A program made the position numbers and the translations under genes. Positions 1 through 8,230 of a DNA stretch of 64,000 nucleotides are shown piece after piece; position 1 is the stretch's first letter; each line of letters begins with the position of its first letter. The stretch is from positions 1-64,000 of the forward strand of contig NZ_JAJQPD010000009.1 in the NCBI RefSeq assembly GCF_021228295.1, read 5' to 3'. This DNA is from Agromyces humatus (lineage in GTDB: Bacteria > Actinomycetota > Actinomycetes > Actinomycetales > Microbacteriaceae). Under the pieces are notes generated by a model, which was not told the origin of the DNA, did no database searches, and worked only from the letters and a program-made list of their open reading frames with translations.

Positions 1-107
1 CACTCGGGCACTCGGGCACTCGGGCACTCGGGCACTCGGGCACTCGGGCACTCGGGCACTCGGGCACTCGGGCACTCGGGCACTCGGGCACTCGGGCACT
101 CGGGCAC
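1..107. repeat. Octamer tandem array, CACTCGGG x13
   Basis: Thirteen perfect head-to-tail copies of the 8-base unit CACTCGGG fill 1-104, followed by a partial CAC. The array touches the window edge, so its true length is unknown. Because 8 is not a multiple of 3 it cannot be a stable coding repeat. The unit is closely related to the arrays at 10891-10954 (CACTTCGG) and 63985-64000 (CACTTGGG). Confidence 0.95.
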
Positions 108-277
108 CGCGCGATGGCCGGCACCCCGTTCCGCCACCGGGACACGCACACGGATGGCCGGCACCCCGGCGCCGCAGTGCGCGATGGCGCGCATTGGCGC
201 GATCGTGCCCCGTACGCTCGCCCAAAGTCCGCACACGCCCGCCACGCGCGACACCCGCAGCGCGGGCGGCGACCGCG
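108..277. other. Intergenic stretch next to octamer array
   Basis: No credible gene is seen here. A 15-base direct repeat (GATGGCCGGCACCCC) occurs at 113-127 and 153-167, 40 bases apart. The rest is GC-rich sequence downstream of the RpiR-family gene. I see no terminator hairpin with a T tract. Confidence 0.5.
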
Positions 278-1192
278 CTACTCCCGCGGCGCGTCGCCGT
301 TCGCCCGGCGGTCGCCCGCGCGCCTGCCGTTGATGCGGTGGGTCTTCGTGACCTCGAAGGTGCGCTGCAGGGGCTCGGTGACGTCGTCGCCGCGGCGCTG
401 GGCGATGCGCACGAACAGGAAGTCGACGAGGGCCAGTTGGGCGATGCGGCTCGACATCGCGCCCATGCGGTAGCTCGACTCGCGCGCATGCGTCGTGAGC
501 ACGAAGTCGGCGAGTTCGGCGACCGGCGAGTCCGGCGAGTTCGTGATCGCCACCGTCGTGGCGCCCGCGTCACGCGCGACGCCGAGCGTATGCGTCGTCT
601 CGGTCGTGAGCCCCGAGTGCGAGATCCCGATCGCGACGTCGCTCGGCTTCCGCAGCGCCGCCGAGACGAGGGCCAGGTGCACATCGACCGAGCAGAAGGC
701 CGAGATGCCGATGCGGGCGAGCTTCTGCTGCAGGTCCTGCGCCGTGAGCCCGCTCGCGCCGAACCCGTAGAGGTCGACGTGGGCGCCGCCGACGATCGCC
801 TCGACGACCCCGTCGAGCACCGCTGTATCGAGCCCCTCGACGGTCTGCTCGATGGCCAGTACCTCGTGGAACGCGATCTTCGCGACGACGTCTTCGGCGC
901 TGTCGAGCGGGTCGATGTCGGAGTTCGCGAGGCCGAAGCGCTCGCGCTCGGCGGCCTCGCGGCTCACCGCGCTCGCGACCTCCATGCGGAACTCCCGGTA
1001 GCCCGAGTAGCCGAGCGTCTGGCAGAATCGCGCGACCGTCGAGAGCGACGTGCCGCACACGCGCGCGAGGTCGGTGATCGTGAGGTCGACGACGAGGTGC
1101 GGGTCGGCGATGATCGCCTCGGCGACACGCGCTTCCGACGAGCTGAGGCGCGGCAGCGCCTCACGGGCGGCGGAGAGCACGTTCGCCGTCAT
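278..1192 (-). CDS. RpiR/MurR-family transcriptional regulator (HTH + SIS)
   Basis: 304 aa. The N-terminal ~75 residues form an RpiR-type helix-turn-helix (LTITDLARVCGTSLSTVARF, about residues 38-57). The C-terminal half is a SIS sugar-isomerase-like domain that normally senses a phosphosugar (GFGASGLTAQDL; GISHSGLTTET). RpiR family members adjoining murQ (MurR in E. coli) respond to MurNAc-6-phosphate, so the likely ligand here is MurNAc-6-P or GlcNAc-6-P; that is inference from context. It is the last gene of the cell-wall-sugar operon: its ATG follows the murQ stop with no gap (TAG-ATG at 1190-1195), implying translational coupling. The tail after about residue 280 is basic and low in complexity. 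Confidence 0.9.
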   Translation of the reverse strand: MTANVLSAAREALPRLSSSEARVAEAIIADPHLVVDLTITDLARVCGTSLSTVARFCQTLGYSGYREFRMEVASAVSREAAERERFGLANSDIDPLDSAEDVVAKIAFHEVLAIEQTVEGLDTAVLDGVVEAIVGGAHVDLYGFGASGLTAQDLQQKLARIGISAFCSVDVHLALVSAALRKPSDVAIGISHSGLTTETTHTLGVARDAGATTVAITNSPDSPVAELADFVLTTHARESSYRMGAMSSRIAQLALVDFLFVRIAQRRGDDVTEPLQRTFEVTKTHRINGRRAGDRRANGDAPRE

Positions 1193-2179
1193 CTATCGGC
1201 TCCTCGATCGGTGGTCGGGTTGCGTCAGGATCGGTTCCTGCACGCTGGAGATAGCATCCCGCAGCACTCCATCCTCTGCGGCGAGGCGCGCGAGCGCGAC
1301 TTCGGGTGCGACCCCGGTCAGGGTGACGAGAATCGCCGCCTTGACCGAGCCGTCGACCGAAACGAGGGCCGACGACGCCGCGGCGGCATCGACCCCGGTC
1401 GCCTGCATGACGATCCGTTCCGCGCGCGCACGGAGCTTGGCATTCGTGGCGCGCACGTCGACCATGAGGTTGCCGTGCACCTTGCCGAGCCGCACCATCG
1501 CGATCGTCGAGATCGCGTTGAGCACGAGCTTCTGCGCTGTGCCGCCCTTGAGCCTCGTCGACCCGGCGACGATCTCGGGGCCGACGACGGTCTCGATCAC
1601 GAGGTCGGCGGCCGCACCGATCGCCGAGTCGGCGTTGCACGCGAAGCCCACCGTCAGCGCCCCGGCGCGGCGCGCGTACTCGATGCCGCCGAGCACGTAC
1701 GGGGTGCGTCCCGACGCCGAGATGCCGACGAGCGCGTCGTCGGGGCCGAGGCCGATCGCCTCGAGGTCGGCCGCGCCGCGGGCCGGCTCGTCCTCGGCGT
1801 CCTCGACCGCCGAGCGCAGCGCGACCTCGCCGCCGGCGATGACCCCCACGACGAGCGCGGGGTCGGTGCCGAACGTCGGCGGGATCTCGCTCGCGTCGAG
1901 CACCCCCATGCGCCCTGCGGTGCCTGCGCCGGCGTAGACCAGCCGACCCCCGCCGCGGAGTCGTGCGACGATCGCGTCGATCGCGGCAGCGATCTGCGGT
2001 GCGGCCTCCGACACGGCGGCGACCGCCTGCGCGCTCTCCTCCTGCATCGCCACGAGCTGCGACTCGGTCGAGAGCAGATCGAAGCCCGCGTACTCCTCGT
2101 TGACTCGCTCGGTCGAGAGTTCGCCGAGCAGGTCGCGCAGCGCGACATGTTCGGGCGACTGCTTCGGTGCGGGTGTCAT
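1193..2179 (-). CDS. murQ: N-acetylmuramic acid 6-phosphate etherase MurQ
   Basis: 328 aa, slightly longer than the family's usual ~300. MurQ cleaves the lactyl ether of MurNAc-6-P to give GlcNAc-6-P and D-lactate in the cytoplasm. Recognisable motifs are the N-terminal STERVNEEYAGFDLLST block, the SIS phosphosugar loop GAGTAGRMG followed by DASEIPPTFG, and the SASGRTPYV segment. Its ATG overlaps the anmK stop as ATGA (2176-2179), and rpiR starts directly after its stop, so it sits in the middle of a tightly coupled operon. Family knowledge makes the assignment firm. The C-terminal SVQEPILTQPDHRSRSR tail is unremarkable. Confidence 0.95.
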   Translation of the reverse strand: MTPAPKQSPEHVALRDLLGELSTERVNEEYAGFDLLSTESQLVAMQEESAQAVAAVSEAAPQIAAAIDAIVARLRGGGRLVYAGAGTAGRMGVLDASEIPPTFGTDPALVVGVIAGGEVALRSAVEDAEDEPARGAADLEAIGLGPDDALVGISASGRTPYVLGGIEYARRAGALTVGFACNADSAIGAAADLVIETVVGPEIVAGSTRLKGGTAQKLVLNAISTIAMVRLGKVHGNLMVDVRATNAKLRARAERIVMQATGVDAAAASSALVSVDGSVKAAILVTLTGVAPEVALARLAAEDGVLRDAISSVQEPILTQPDHRSRSR

Positions 2180-3462
2180 CGGGCCCCTCCCCCGGTTTCG
2201 ATGGGTTCGCCGCGTTCGATGCGATCGATGCGATCGACGCGGGCGATGGTGACGGATGTCCCGGCCGCGAGCGGCTCGGGAAGTCGAAGTGGCCCCGGGC
2301 CCGCCGAGAGGCGCCCGAGCACGCGGGCGGGCGCATCGCGCGCGAGCGCGAACGGCACCCCGTGCCAGCTGCAGTACCCGAGGAACGCGAAGAGCAGCGA
2401 CTCCTTGAACGCGGGGTCGATGCCGCGATCGGCGCTCGACTCGACGGCGATGCCGTGCTCGGCGCCGAGCGTCGTGAGCCGTGCGATCAGCACCGGGTTC
2501 AGGGTGCCGCCACCCGAGCAGATGAGTGCCGCGGGCGGTTCGGACGGTTCGGTCGTGATCGCCTCGATGACGCTGCGCGCGGTGAGCTCGGTGAGCGTCG
2601 CGACGAGGTCGTGCACGCCGAGCCCGAACGCGCCCGATGCGACGATCGCCGCGTCGACGAGTCCGAGGTCGAATGTCTCGCGCCCGGTCGACTTCGGCGT
2701 CGGCGCCGCGAAGTACGGATGCTGCAGCAATTGCTCGAGCAGACCGTCGTGCACGCGTCCCGCCGCGGCGAGGCGCCCGCCGTCGTCGAAGCCGTCGACG
2801 CCGCGGGAATGCCGGTCGACGACCGCATCGATCAGGCAGTTGCCCGGTCCGCTGTCGAACGCGACGACGTCACCGTCGGTGCCGATGAGCTGCACGTTCG
2901 CGATGCCCCCCAGGTTGGCCGTGGCGATGCTGCGGCCCTCGGCGCGCGCGTCGGCACCCAGCCAGGCGCGGTCGAAGGCGGCCATGAGCGGCGCGCCCTC
3001 ACCGCCCGCGGCGATGTCGGCCATGCGCACGTCGGAGAGTACGGGCACACCCGTGCGCTCGGTGATCCACGCGGGCTCTCCGAGCTGCAGGGTGCCACGG
3101 GCGTGCCCGGACTCCACCCAGTGGTACACGGTCTGGCCGTGCGAGACGATGAGGCCGGGCACGACGCCCGATTCGCGGATGCCCCGTGCCGCGGCCTCGG
3201 CGAACGCCTGACCGAGTCGCGTGGTGAGCCGGGTCCAGGCGCCCGCATCGAGGGCCTCGCCCGCGGCGACCGCGAGGATCTGCGCGCGGAGGCCGGGCTC
3301 CCAGGCGACGGTCTCGGCGTGCAGGCAGGTCATCGCGACCCCGGTGGGTTGAGGAGGCGCGCCAGCGCCTCCGTCGCTCCTCAACCCGCTCAGGGCGAAC
3401 TCGACGACGGCGACATCGATGCCGTCGGCAGAGGTGCCCGATTGCAGTGACAGCACGATCAC
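2176..3462 (-). CDS. anmK: Anhydro-N-acetylmuramic acid kinase AnmK
   Basis: 428 aa, longer than typical AnmK (~370). The enzyme hydrolyses the 1,6-anhydro bond of anhMurNAc and phosphorylates O6, giving MurNAc-6-P for MurQ. The diagnostic SGTSADGID phosphate-binding motif is at residues 8-16; GQTVYHW, NLGGIANV and DSGPGNCLIDA are also present. The start is GTG at 3460-3462, overlapping the nagZ stop as GTGA. Residues ~26-39 (SGLRSDGGAGAPPQPTG) come from an inserted palindromic element at 3346-3387 that the family normally lacks. The C-terminus also carries extra sequence. Presence of AnmK implies that 1,6-anhydro muropeptides are a substrate. Confidence 0.94.
   Translation of the reverse strand: MIVLSLQSGTSADGIDVAVVEFALSGLRSDGGAGAPPQPTGVAMTCLHAETVAWEPGLRAQILAVAAGEALDAGAWTRLTTRLGQAFAEAAARGIRESGVVPGLIVSHGQTVYHWVESGHARGTLQLGEPAWITERTGVPVLSDVRMADIAAGGEGAPLMAAFDRAWLGADARAEGRSIATANLGGIANVQLIGTDGDVVAFDSGPGNCLIDAVVDRHSRGVDGFDDGGRLAAAGRVHDGLLEQLLQHPYFAAPTPKSTGRETFDLGLVDAAIVASGAFGLGVHDLVATLTELTARSVIEAITTEPSEPPAALICSGGGTLNPVLIARLTTLGAEHGIAVESSADRGIDPAFKESLLFAFLGYCSWHGVPFALARDAPARVLGRLSAGPGPLRLPEPLAAGTSVTIARVDRIDRIERGEPIETGGGAR
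3346..3387. repeat. REP-like palindrome inside anmK
   Basis: GGGTTGAGGAG (3346-3356) pairs perfectly with CTCCTCAACCC (3377-3387). A nested hairpin GGAGGCGC/GCGCCTCC fits inside. It lies in frame within anmK and encodes GLRSDGGA; a related element in nagZ (4752-4787) encodes GLRSDEGA. Confidence 0.8.
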
Positions 3463-4940
3463 GCGGGTGCTCCCGAGTCGAGCAGGTCGCGAGCCGCCTC
3501 GGCCGCGAGGCGGCTCGCGGCACGCACGTGCAGGGTCGGGAGCGGCAGCGCGGCGCCCGGCATGCCGGCGTTGACGACGATCGCATCGGGTCGGATGCGT
3601 GCGATGTTCGCGACCCGGTCGAGCTGAGGCCCGGGCACGCCCACGGCATCGACGAGCACGACGAGCGAACCCGATCCCGGCACCGCCGCGTCGCCCCGCA
3701 GCACTGTGCCGCCGGCGGCCAGCGTCGACTCGACGTAGTCGCGATCACTGTCGACCGCGAGGGTCGAGCGGCCGCGCACGTCGAGCACGGTGCGCGGGCC
3801 CGGCTTCGCAGGCACCGGTCCCTCGACGCTGATCGCATCGCGTGCGACGAGCGGCGCATCGAGGGACATCCGTTCACCGACGGCCGACCGGGCCACCGAA
3901 TCGGCGAGCGCGCGCACCCGGCGTGCCGCGCGCTCGAGTGCCTCGACGGGCAGTGTGCCGGCGTCGAGCGCGTCGAAGATCGCGTGCTGTACCTCGCGGA
4001 AGTCGCGCACGTCCTGATCGGGCGCCGCGGCCGCGCCGAGGTTCGCCGGGTTCGAGATGCAGAGCAGGTCGGCACCGGCGAGCAGCGCCTGCACGGCCCC
4101 GGGGCCTGCGCCGACGGTCTTGCGAACCGCGGCCATGTCGAGCGCGTCGGTCACGATGACGCCCTCGAAACCCATGCTGCGAAGATGGCCGAGGGCCACG
4201 GGGTTGAGCGTCGCGGGCGCGTCGCCCCATGCCGGCACGATGATGTGCGCGGTCATCACCATCGCGACGCCCGCGTCGATCGCCGCCCGGAACGGAGCCA
4301 GGTGCACCCGCTCGAGCTCGTCGAGCCCGATCGTGAGCGCCGGCGCCGCGTGGTGCGAGTCGAGGTGCGTGTCGCCGTGCCCCGGGAAGTGCTTGACGCA
4401 CGCGGCTGCGCCCGCCGACTGGATGCCGCGCAGTGCGGCGACGGTGTGCCGGGCGACGAGCTCGGGCGACTCGCCGAACGAGCGCACCCCGATCACGGGG
4501 TTGCGGAGGTCGGTGTTGACGTCGGCGACCGGGCCGAGCACGGCGTTCGCGCCGACGGCGAGCGACCGGTCGGCGAGGTGCTGTCCGACCGCCTCGGTCA
4601 CGGCGAGGTCGTCGAGGTACCCGAGCTGCGCGGCTCCCGGCAGGGTCGAGCCCGAGTCCGCGTCGACGCGAGTGACGTTGCCGCCCTCTTCATCGATGCC
4701 CACGAGCAGCGACGGGCGGATGCCGCGAAGATCTGCGGCGAGGGACATCCGGCTTCGAGACGCTCCTTCGTCGCTCCTCAACCCACCTTCAGCGTGGAGG
4801 TTGTGCGCGAACAGCACCGCACCTGCGAGACCCTCGTCGAACTCGCGTCGAAGCCAGTCGGGAACGGTGCGGCCGAGGAATCCCGGCCACAGCACCCCGC
4901 CCACGAGCGCCCGCAGCGCCCGGTCGTCTGCGGCGGTCAT
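3459..4940 (-). CDS. nagZ: GH3 beta-N-acetylglucosaminidase, NagZ-like
   Basis: 493 aa. Glycoside hydrolase family 3 with the NagZ signature KHFPGHG followed by the catalytic Asp-His dyad (D194, H196 in DSH) and the nucleophile D265 in VTDALDM. NagZ removes GlcNAc from GlcNAc-(anh)MurNAc. There is no signal peptide, so it should act in the cytoplasm on imported disaccharide or muropeptide, which fits the importer upstream. A C-terminal domain of ~150 residues follows the barrel. ATG at 4938-4940 overlaps the permease stop (ATGA). Residues ~52-63 (GLRSDEGASRSRM) derive from an inserted REP-like element in a region otherwise close to the family. Function is firm; exact substrate is inferred. 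Confidence 0.92.
   Translation of the reverse strand: MTAADDRALRALVGGVLWPGFLGRTVPDWLRREFDEGLAGAVLFAHNLHAEGGLRSDEGASRSRMSLAADLRGIRPSLLVGIDEEGGNVTRVDADSGSTLPGAAQLGYLDDLAVTEAVGQHLADRSLAVGANAVLGPVADVNTDLRNPVIGVRSFGESPELVARHTVAALRGIQSAGAAACVKHFPGHGDTHLDSHHAAPALTIGLDELERVHLAPFRAAIDAGVAMVMTAHIIVPAWGDAPATLNPVALGHLRSMGFEGVIVTDALDMAAVRKTVGAGPGAVQALLAGADLLCISNPANLGAAAAPDQDVRDFREVQHAIFDALDAGTLPVEALERAARRVRALADSVARSAVGERMSLDAPLVARDAISVEGPVPAKPGPRTVLDVRGRSTLAVDSDRDYVESTLAAGGTVLRGDAAVPGSGSLVVLVDAVGVPGPQLDRVANIARIRPDAIVVNAGMPGAALPLPTLHVRAASRLAAEAARDLLDSGAPA
4752..4787. repeat. REP-like element inside nagZ
   Basis: On the minus strand it reads GGTTGAGGAGCGACGAAGG followed by AGCGTCTCGAAGC. The left part matches the anmK element (GGGTTGAGGAG), and the core GCGACGAAGGAGCGT matches the element in the mannosidase gene (48012-48037). 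It is in frame and adds the peptide GLRSDEGA. Confidence 0.75.
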
Positions 4941-5857
4941 CCCTTGACCGCTCCCGCGACCAGGCCGCTCGAGAGGCGGCGTTGCACGATGACGAAGAAG
5001 ATCATGACGGGGATCGTGATGATCGTCGAGGCGGCCATGATGTAGCCCCACTCGTTGGAGTGCTCGCCGAAGAACTGCTTGAGCCCGATCGCGACGGTGT
5101 AGTTCTCGGACGCGCCGCCGAGCAGCGTCATCGCGAAGATGAACTCGTTCCACGCGGTGATGAACGAGAAGACGGATGTCGCGACCAGGCCCGGCATCAC
5201 GAGCGGCAGCATGACCGACCGGAACATGCGACCCCAGCTCGCGCCGTCGAGGTACGCGGCCTCCTCGAGTTCGACGGGCACTGCGGCGACGAAGCCGCGC
5301 AGCATCCAGATGCCGAACGGCAGCGAGAGCGCCACGTACACGACCATCAGCCCGAGCAGGGTGTTCAGCAACTGCAGATCGCGCACCTGCACGAACAGCG
5401 GGATGACGAGCGCCTCGAGCGGCACCATCTGCACGATGAGGATCATCAGCAGCATCGCCGTGCGGAACTTGAAGCGGAACCTGGCGACCGCGACCGAGGC
5501 GAGCAGGGCGAGCACGGCGCTCGCGAGCACCGTGACGAGCGCGACGATCGCCGAGTTGCGCAGGAACACGTCGAAGCCGCCCTCGGTGAGCACGTAGGCG
5601 AAGTTGTCGAGCGTGAACTCGCGCGGCAGCAACTGCTGGCCGCCGGTGCCGGCCTTGGAGTCGAACGCGCTCGAGAGCATCCAGAACGCGGGGAACAGGG
5701 TGAATGCCAGCAGCAGCACGACGAGCACGGCCTTGCCCGCGGCCGAGCGGGTCTTGCGGGCCGAACGTCGGCTCGTGCGTACGGCGGGAGTGACGGATGC
5801 CTCGGGGCGGGCGCTCACTGCGACATCCGCCGTCGTATTCGTGGTGGAGACGCTCAC
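4937..5857 (-). CDS. ABC sugar-importer permease, MalG/UgpE type
   Basis: 306 aa. Inner-membrane permease of a CUT1 carbohydrate importer. About six membrane helices are visible, beginning at VLVVLLLAFTLFPAFWMLSS. The EAA loop that docks the ATPase is clear (ELEEAAYLDGASWGRMFRSV). The start is taken as GTG at 5855-5857, overlapping the MalF-type permease stop as GTGA. Upstream sequence in this frame is the shadow of the neighbouring gene. Substrate is inferred as muropeptide or amino sugar from the downstream nagZ-anmK-murQ. No ATP-binding subunit is encoded nearby, so a shared MsiK-like ATPase elsewhere is likely. Confidence 0.92.
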   Translation of the reverse strand: MSVSTTNTTADVAVSARPEASVTPAVRTSRRSARKTRSAAGKAVLVVLLLAFTLFPAFWMLSSAFDSKAGTGGQQLLPREFTLDNFAYVLTEGGFDVFLRNSAIVALVTVLASAVLALLASVAVARFRFKFRTAMLLMILIVQMVPLEALVIPLFVQVRDLQLLNTLLGLMVVYVALSLPFGIWMLRGFVAAVPVELEEAAYLDGASWGRMFRSVMLPLVMPGLVATSVFSFITAWNEFIFAMTLLGGASENYTVAIGLKQFFGEHSNEWGYIMAASTIITIPVMIFFVIVQRRLSSGLVAGAVKG

Positions 5858-6825
5858 AGCTCGTCCTCCTTCAGCATGGTGCGCACGTACACGACGGTGA
5901 TGGCGAGCAGCACGAGGGTCAGCAGCACGGCGATCGCCGAACCGAAGCCGTAGCGGTTCTGCCCGAAGGACTCGACGTACGACCAGACGCCGAGGTTCAG
6001 CGCCTCGCGGTTCGAGCCCGCGCCGCCGGGCATCAGGTAGACCTGCGCGAACACCTTGAAGTCCCAGATGGTCGACAGGATGATCACGACCGCGAACACC
6101 TGCTTGAGGTTCGGCACGATGATGCGCCAGAACCGGCGCCATGCGCCCGCGCCGTCCATCTCGGCGGCCTCGAGCATCTCTTTCGGCACGCCGAGCAGAC
6201 CGGCGAGGATCGTGATCGCCACGAACGGGAAGCCGTGGTGGATGACGTTGAGCAGCACGATCGCGTAGAAGGTGTAGCGGTTCGTGAACCAGTTGACGGG
6301 CTCATCCTGCAGCCCGAGCGCCTGCAGGGTCTCGTTGAAGATGCCGCGGTCGGCGTCGAAGATCCACACCCAGACGTAGGTGCCGGTGACCGCGGGCATC
6401 GCCCAGGCGATCATGATGGCGCTGCCGACGACGGTGCGCCAGAAGGGGCCGAGCGCGGCCATCAGCACGGCGACGGCGGTGCCGAGGGCGACGGTGCCCG
6501 CGACGGCCAGGACCGCGAAGCCCACGGTGTTGGGCAGTACGACGGTGTACAGCTCGGGGCTCGTGAAGATCTCGCCGAAGTTGGCGAGGCCGATCCAGTT
6601 GGGCTCGCCCGAGACGATCTCGCGCAGCCCGTAGTCCTGCAGTGAGAAGAGGAACACCCGCACGAGCGGCCAGAGCAGCAGCACCGCGAGCACGGCGAGT
6701 GCGGGTGCCAGGAGCAGCCACGGCCTGGTACGGGTCAGGAGGTTCTTGGTGCGGCCGGGCCCGCCGGCCGCGCGGGGAGCCGGGGCTCCCTGCGCGACCG
6801 ACGGCGCCTGAAGGGTGTTGGTCAC
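5854..6825 (-). CDS. ABC sugar-importer permease, MalF/UgpA type
   Basis: 323 aa. First permease of the CUT1 importer. A basic, Pro/Gly-rich cytoplasmic N-terminus (~35 residues) precedes the first helix (WLLLAPALAVLAVLLLWPLV). The EAA motif is present (MLEAAEMDGAGAWRRFWRII). It pairs with the MalG-type permease, overlapping it by four bases. It starts only four bases downstream of the binding-protein gene's stop, so all three importer genes are co-transcribed. Confidence 0.92.
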   Translation of the reverse strand: MTNTLQAPSVAQGAPAPRAAGGPGRTKNLLTRTRPWLLLAPALAVLAVLLLWPLVRVFLFSLQDYGLREIVSGEPNWIGLANFGEIFTSPELYTVVLPNTVGFAVLAVAGTVALGTAVAVLMAALGPFWRTVVGSAIMIAWAMPAVTGTYVWVWIFDADRGIFNETLQALGLQDEPVNWFTNRYTFYAIVLLNVIHHGFPFVAITILAGLLGVPKEMLEAAEMDGAGAWRRFWRIIVPNLKQVFAVVIILSTIWDFKVFAQVYLMPGGAGSNREALNLGVWSYVESFGQNRYGFGSAIAVLLTLVLLAITVVYVRTMLKEDEL

Positions 6826-6829
6826 TCGA

Positions 6830-8122
6830 TCAGCCGTTCATGATCTCGTTCATCTCCGCGGCGGCGTCAGCGGTGGCCTGTTCGACCGTCTTCTGCCCGG
6901 AGAGGATCGCCTGGATGGCGGTGTTGGTGGTCTTCTTCGCCTGCACTGCACCGTACTTCGGGGTCACCGGCACCGTGCCGCCGCCCTCGACGAGCTGCGT
7001 GGCGAACGGGGCGACGAGCGGGTCATCCGACTCCATCGTCTCGGCGAGCAGCGACGCCTGGCCGGGGAAGTACCCCGACTGCTGGCCCCACTGGTCGGCG
7101 AACTCGCCCGTCGTCATGAGCTCGACGAACTCCCACGCGAGTTCCTTGTTCTCTGCCGTCTCGAACATCGAGAGGTGCGAGCCGCCGAGCACCGACGGAG
7201 CGATGCCGCCGTCCTTGCCGGGGATCGGCGTCGCGGCGAACTTGCCCTCGAGCTCGGCGTTCTTCTCGACGATCGCCGCGGGCGTCCACGAACCCATCAG
7301 GGCCATTCCGACGTTGCCCTGCGCGAAGTTGTCGAGCACGTCGGTCTCCTTCCACGTGGTGGCGCCGGCCGACGAGAAGCCGTGCTCGGTGGCGAGGCCG
7401 GTGTAGAAGCCGATGCCCTCCTGCGACTCCGCGCTGTCGAGACCTGAGGCCCACTCGTCGCCCTCCTGCGTCGCGACCTCGCCGCCGGCACCCCAGACCC
7501 ACGGGTACACGGGGAACTCGGCGTCGCCCGGAACGGCGAACGGCATCATGTCGGGGTGCGCGGCCTTGATGGCCTCGCCCGCGGCGACGATCTCGTCCCA
7601 GCTCGTCGGCGCCTCGAGGCCGAGCTCCTCGAAGATGTCGGCGCGGTAGACGAGCGAGCGCACACCGGCGTACCACGGCATGCCGTAGAGCTCTTCCTCG
7701 TAGGTGCCCGACTCGACGAGGCCCTCGACGAGGTCGTCGCCCAGACCTGCCTCGTCGACGAATTCGCCGATGGGCGCGAGCGCGCCGGCGTCGGCGAACT
7801 CGGCGGTCCAGGTGGTGCCGGTCTCGGCGACGTCGGGCGTGGTGCCGCCCGCGATCGAGGTGACGAAGCGGTCGTGGGCGTCGGCCCACTGCACGAACTC
7901 GACGTCGAGCTCGGCGCCGGTCTCTTCGGTGAACGCCTCGCCGACCGAGTCGAAGAACGCCTCGGATTCGGGGTTGGTGCCTTCCATGATCCAGACGGTG
8001 AGCGTCTGGCCTTCGGCGTCGACCCCGCCGCCGGCGGTGTCGTCGGAGCCGCCGGCGCACGCGGTCAGCGCCAGCGCGGCCGTGAGGCCGAGCGCGACGA
8101 TCGGGAGGGAGCGCTTGTTCAT
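6830..8122 (-). CDS. ABC importer extracellular sugar-binding lipoprotein
   Basis: 430 aa. Lipoprotein signal peptide with lipobox LTAC (Cys ~21), followed by a Gly/Ser/Asp linker and a family 1 extracellular solute-binding fold (LTVWIMEGTNPESEAFFDSV; VYPWVWGAGGE; GMALMGSWTPAA). It captures the sugar outside the cell for the two permeases. A good ribosome site (GAGGAG) lies about 9 bases before the ATG. It is the first gene of the operon, so the main promoter lies in 8123-8230. Binding specificity cannot be read from sequence; muropeptide, GlcNAc or anhMurNAc disaccharide is inferred from the operon. Confidence 0.92.
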   Translation of the reverse strand: MNKRSLPIVALGLTAALALTACAGGSDDTAGGGVDAEGQTLTVWIMEGTNPESEAFFDSVGEAFTEETGAELDVEFVQWADAHDRFVTSIAGGTTPDVAETGTTWTAEFADAGALAPIGEFVDEAGLGDDLVEGLVESGTYEEELYGMPWYAGVRSLVYRADIFEELGLEAPTSWDEIVAAGEAIKAAHPDMMPFAVPGDAEFPVYPWVWGAGGEVATQEGDEWASGLDSAESQEGIGFYTGLATEHGFSSAGATTWKETDVLDNFAQGNVGMALMGSWTPAAIVEKNAELEGKFAATPIPGKDGGIAPSVLGGSHLSMFETAENKELAWEFVELMTTGEFADQWGQQSGYFPGQASLLAETMESDDPLVAPFATQLVEGGGTVPVTPKYGAVQAKKTTNTAIQAILSGQKTVEQATADAAAEMNEIMNG

Positions 8123-8230
8123 AGGGTTGGTCTCCTCATTGAAACTTGGGGGCAGGACGTGCCCGGGCTGTGGTTCTGGATCAGACTGGTGATCCGTACA
8201 GGGTGGTGACTCTGGAAGTAGTATTCAGGA
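8123..8230. promoter_or_regulatory. Divergent promoter region, cell-wall-sugar operon / kinase
   Basis: 108 bases separate the minus-strand operon from the plus-strand kinase. An inverted repeat GGATC-N8-GATCC spans 8178-8195. On the plus strand TAGTAT (8219-8224) sits six bases before the kinase ATG, the geometry of a leaderless transcript. GAAACTT-like sequence occurs at 8140 and again just inside the kinase gene (~8250). Any of these may be the RpiR-family operator; this is inference. Confidence 0.45.

Noticed and set aside
114..473. Open frames crossing the left repeat region and the antisense strand of the RpiR gene
   Set aside because: Arg/His-rich translations without family similarity, typical of high-GC shadow frames; the minus-strand RpiR gene explains the sequence.
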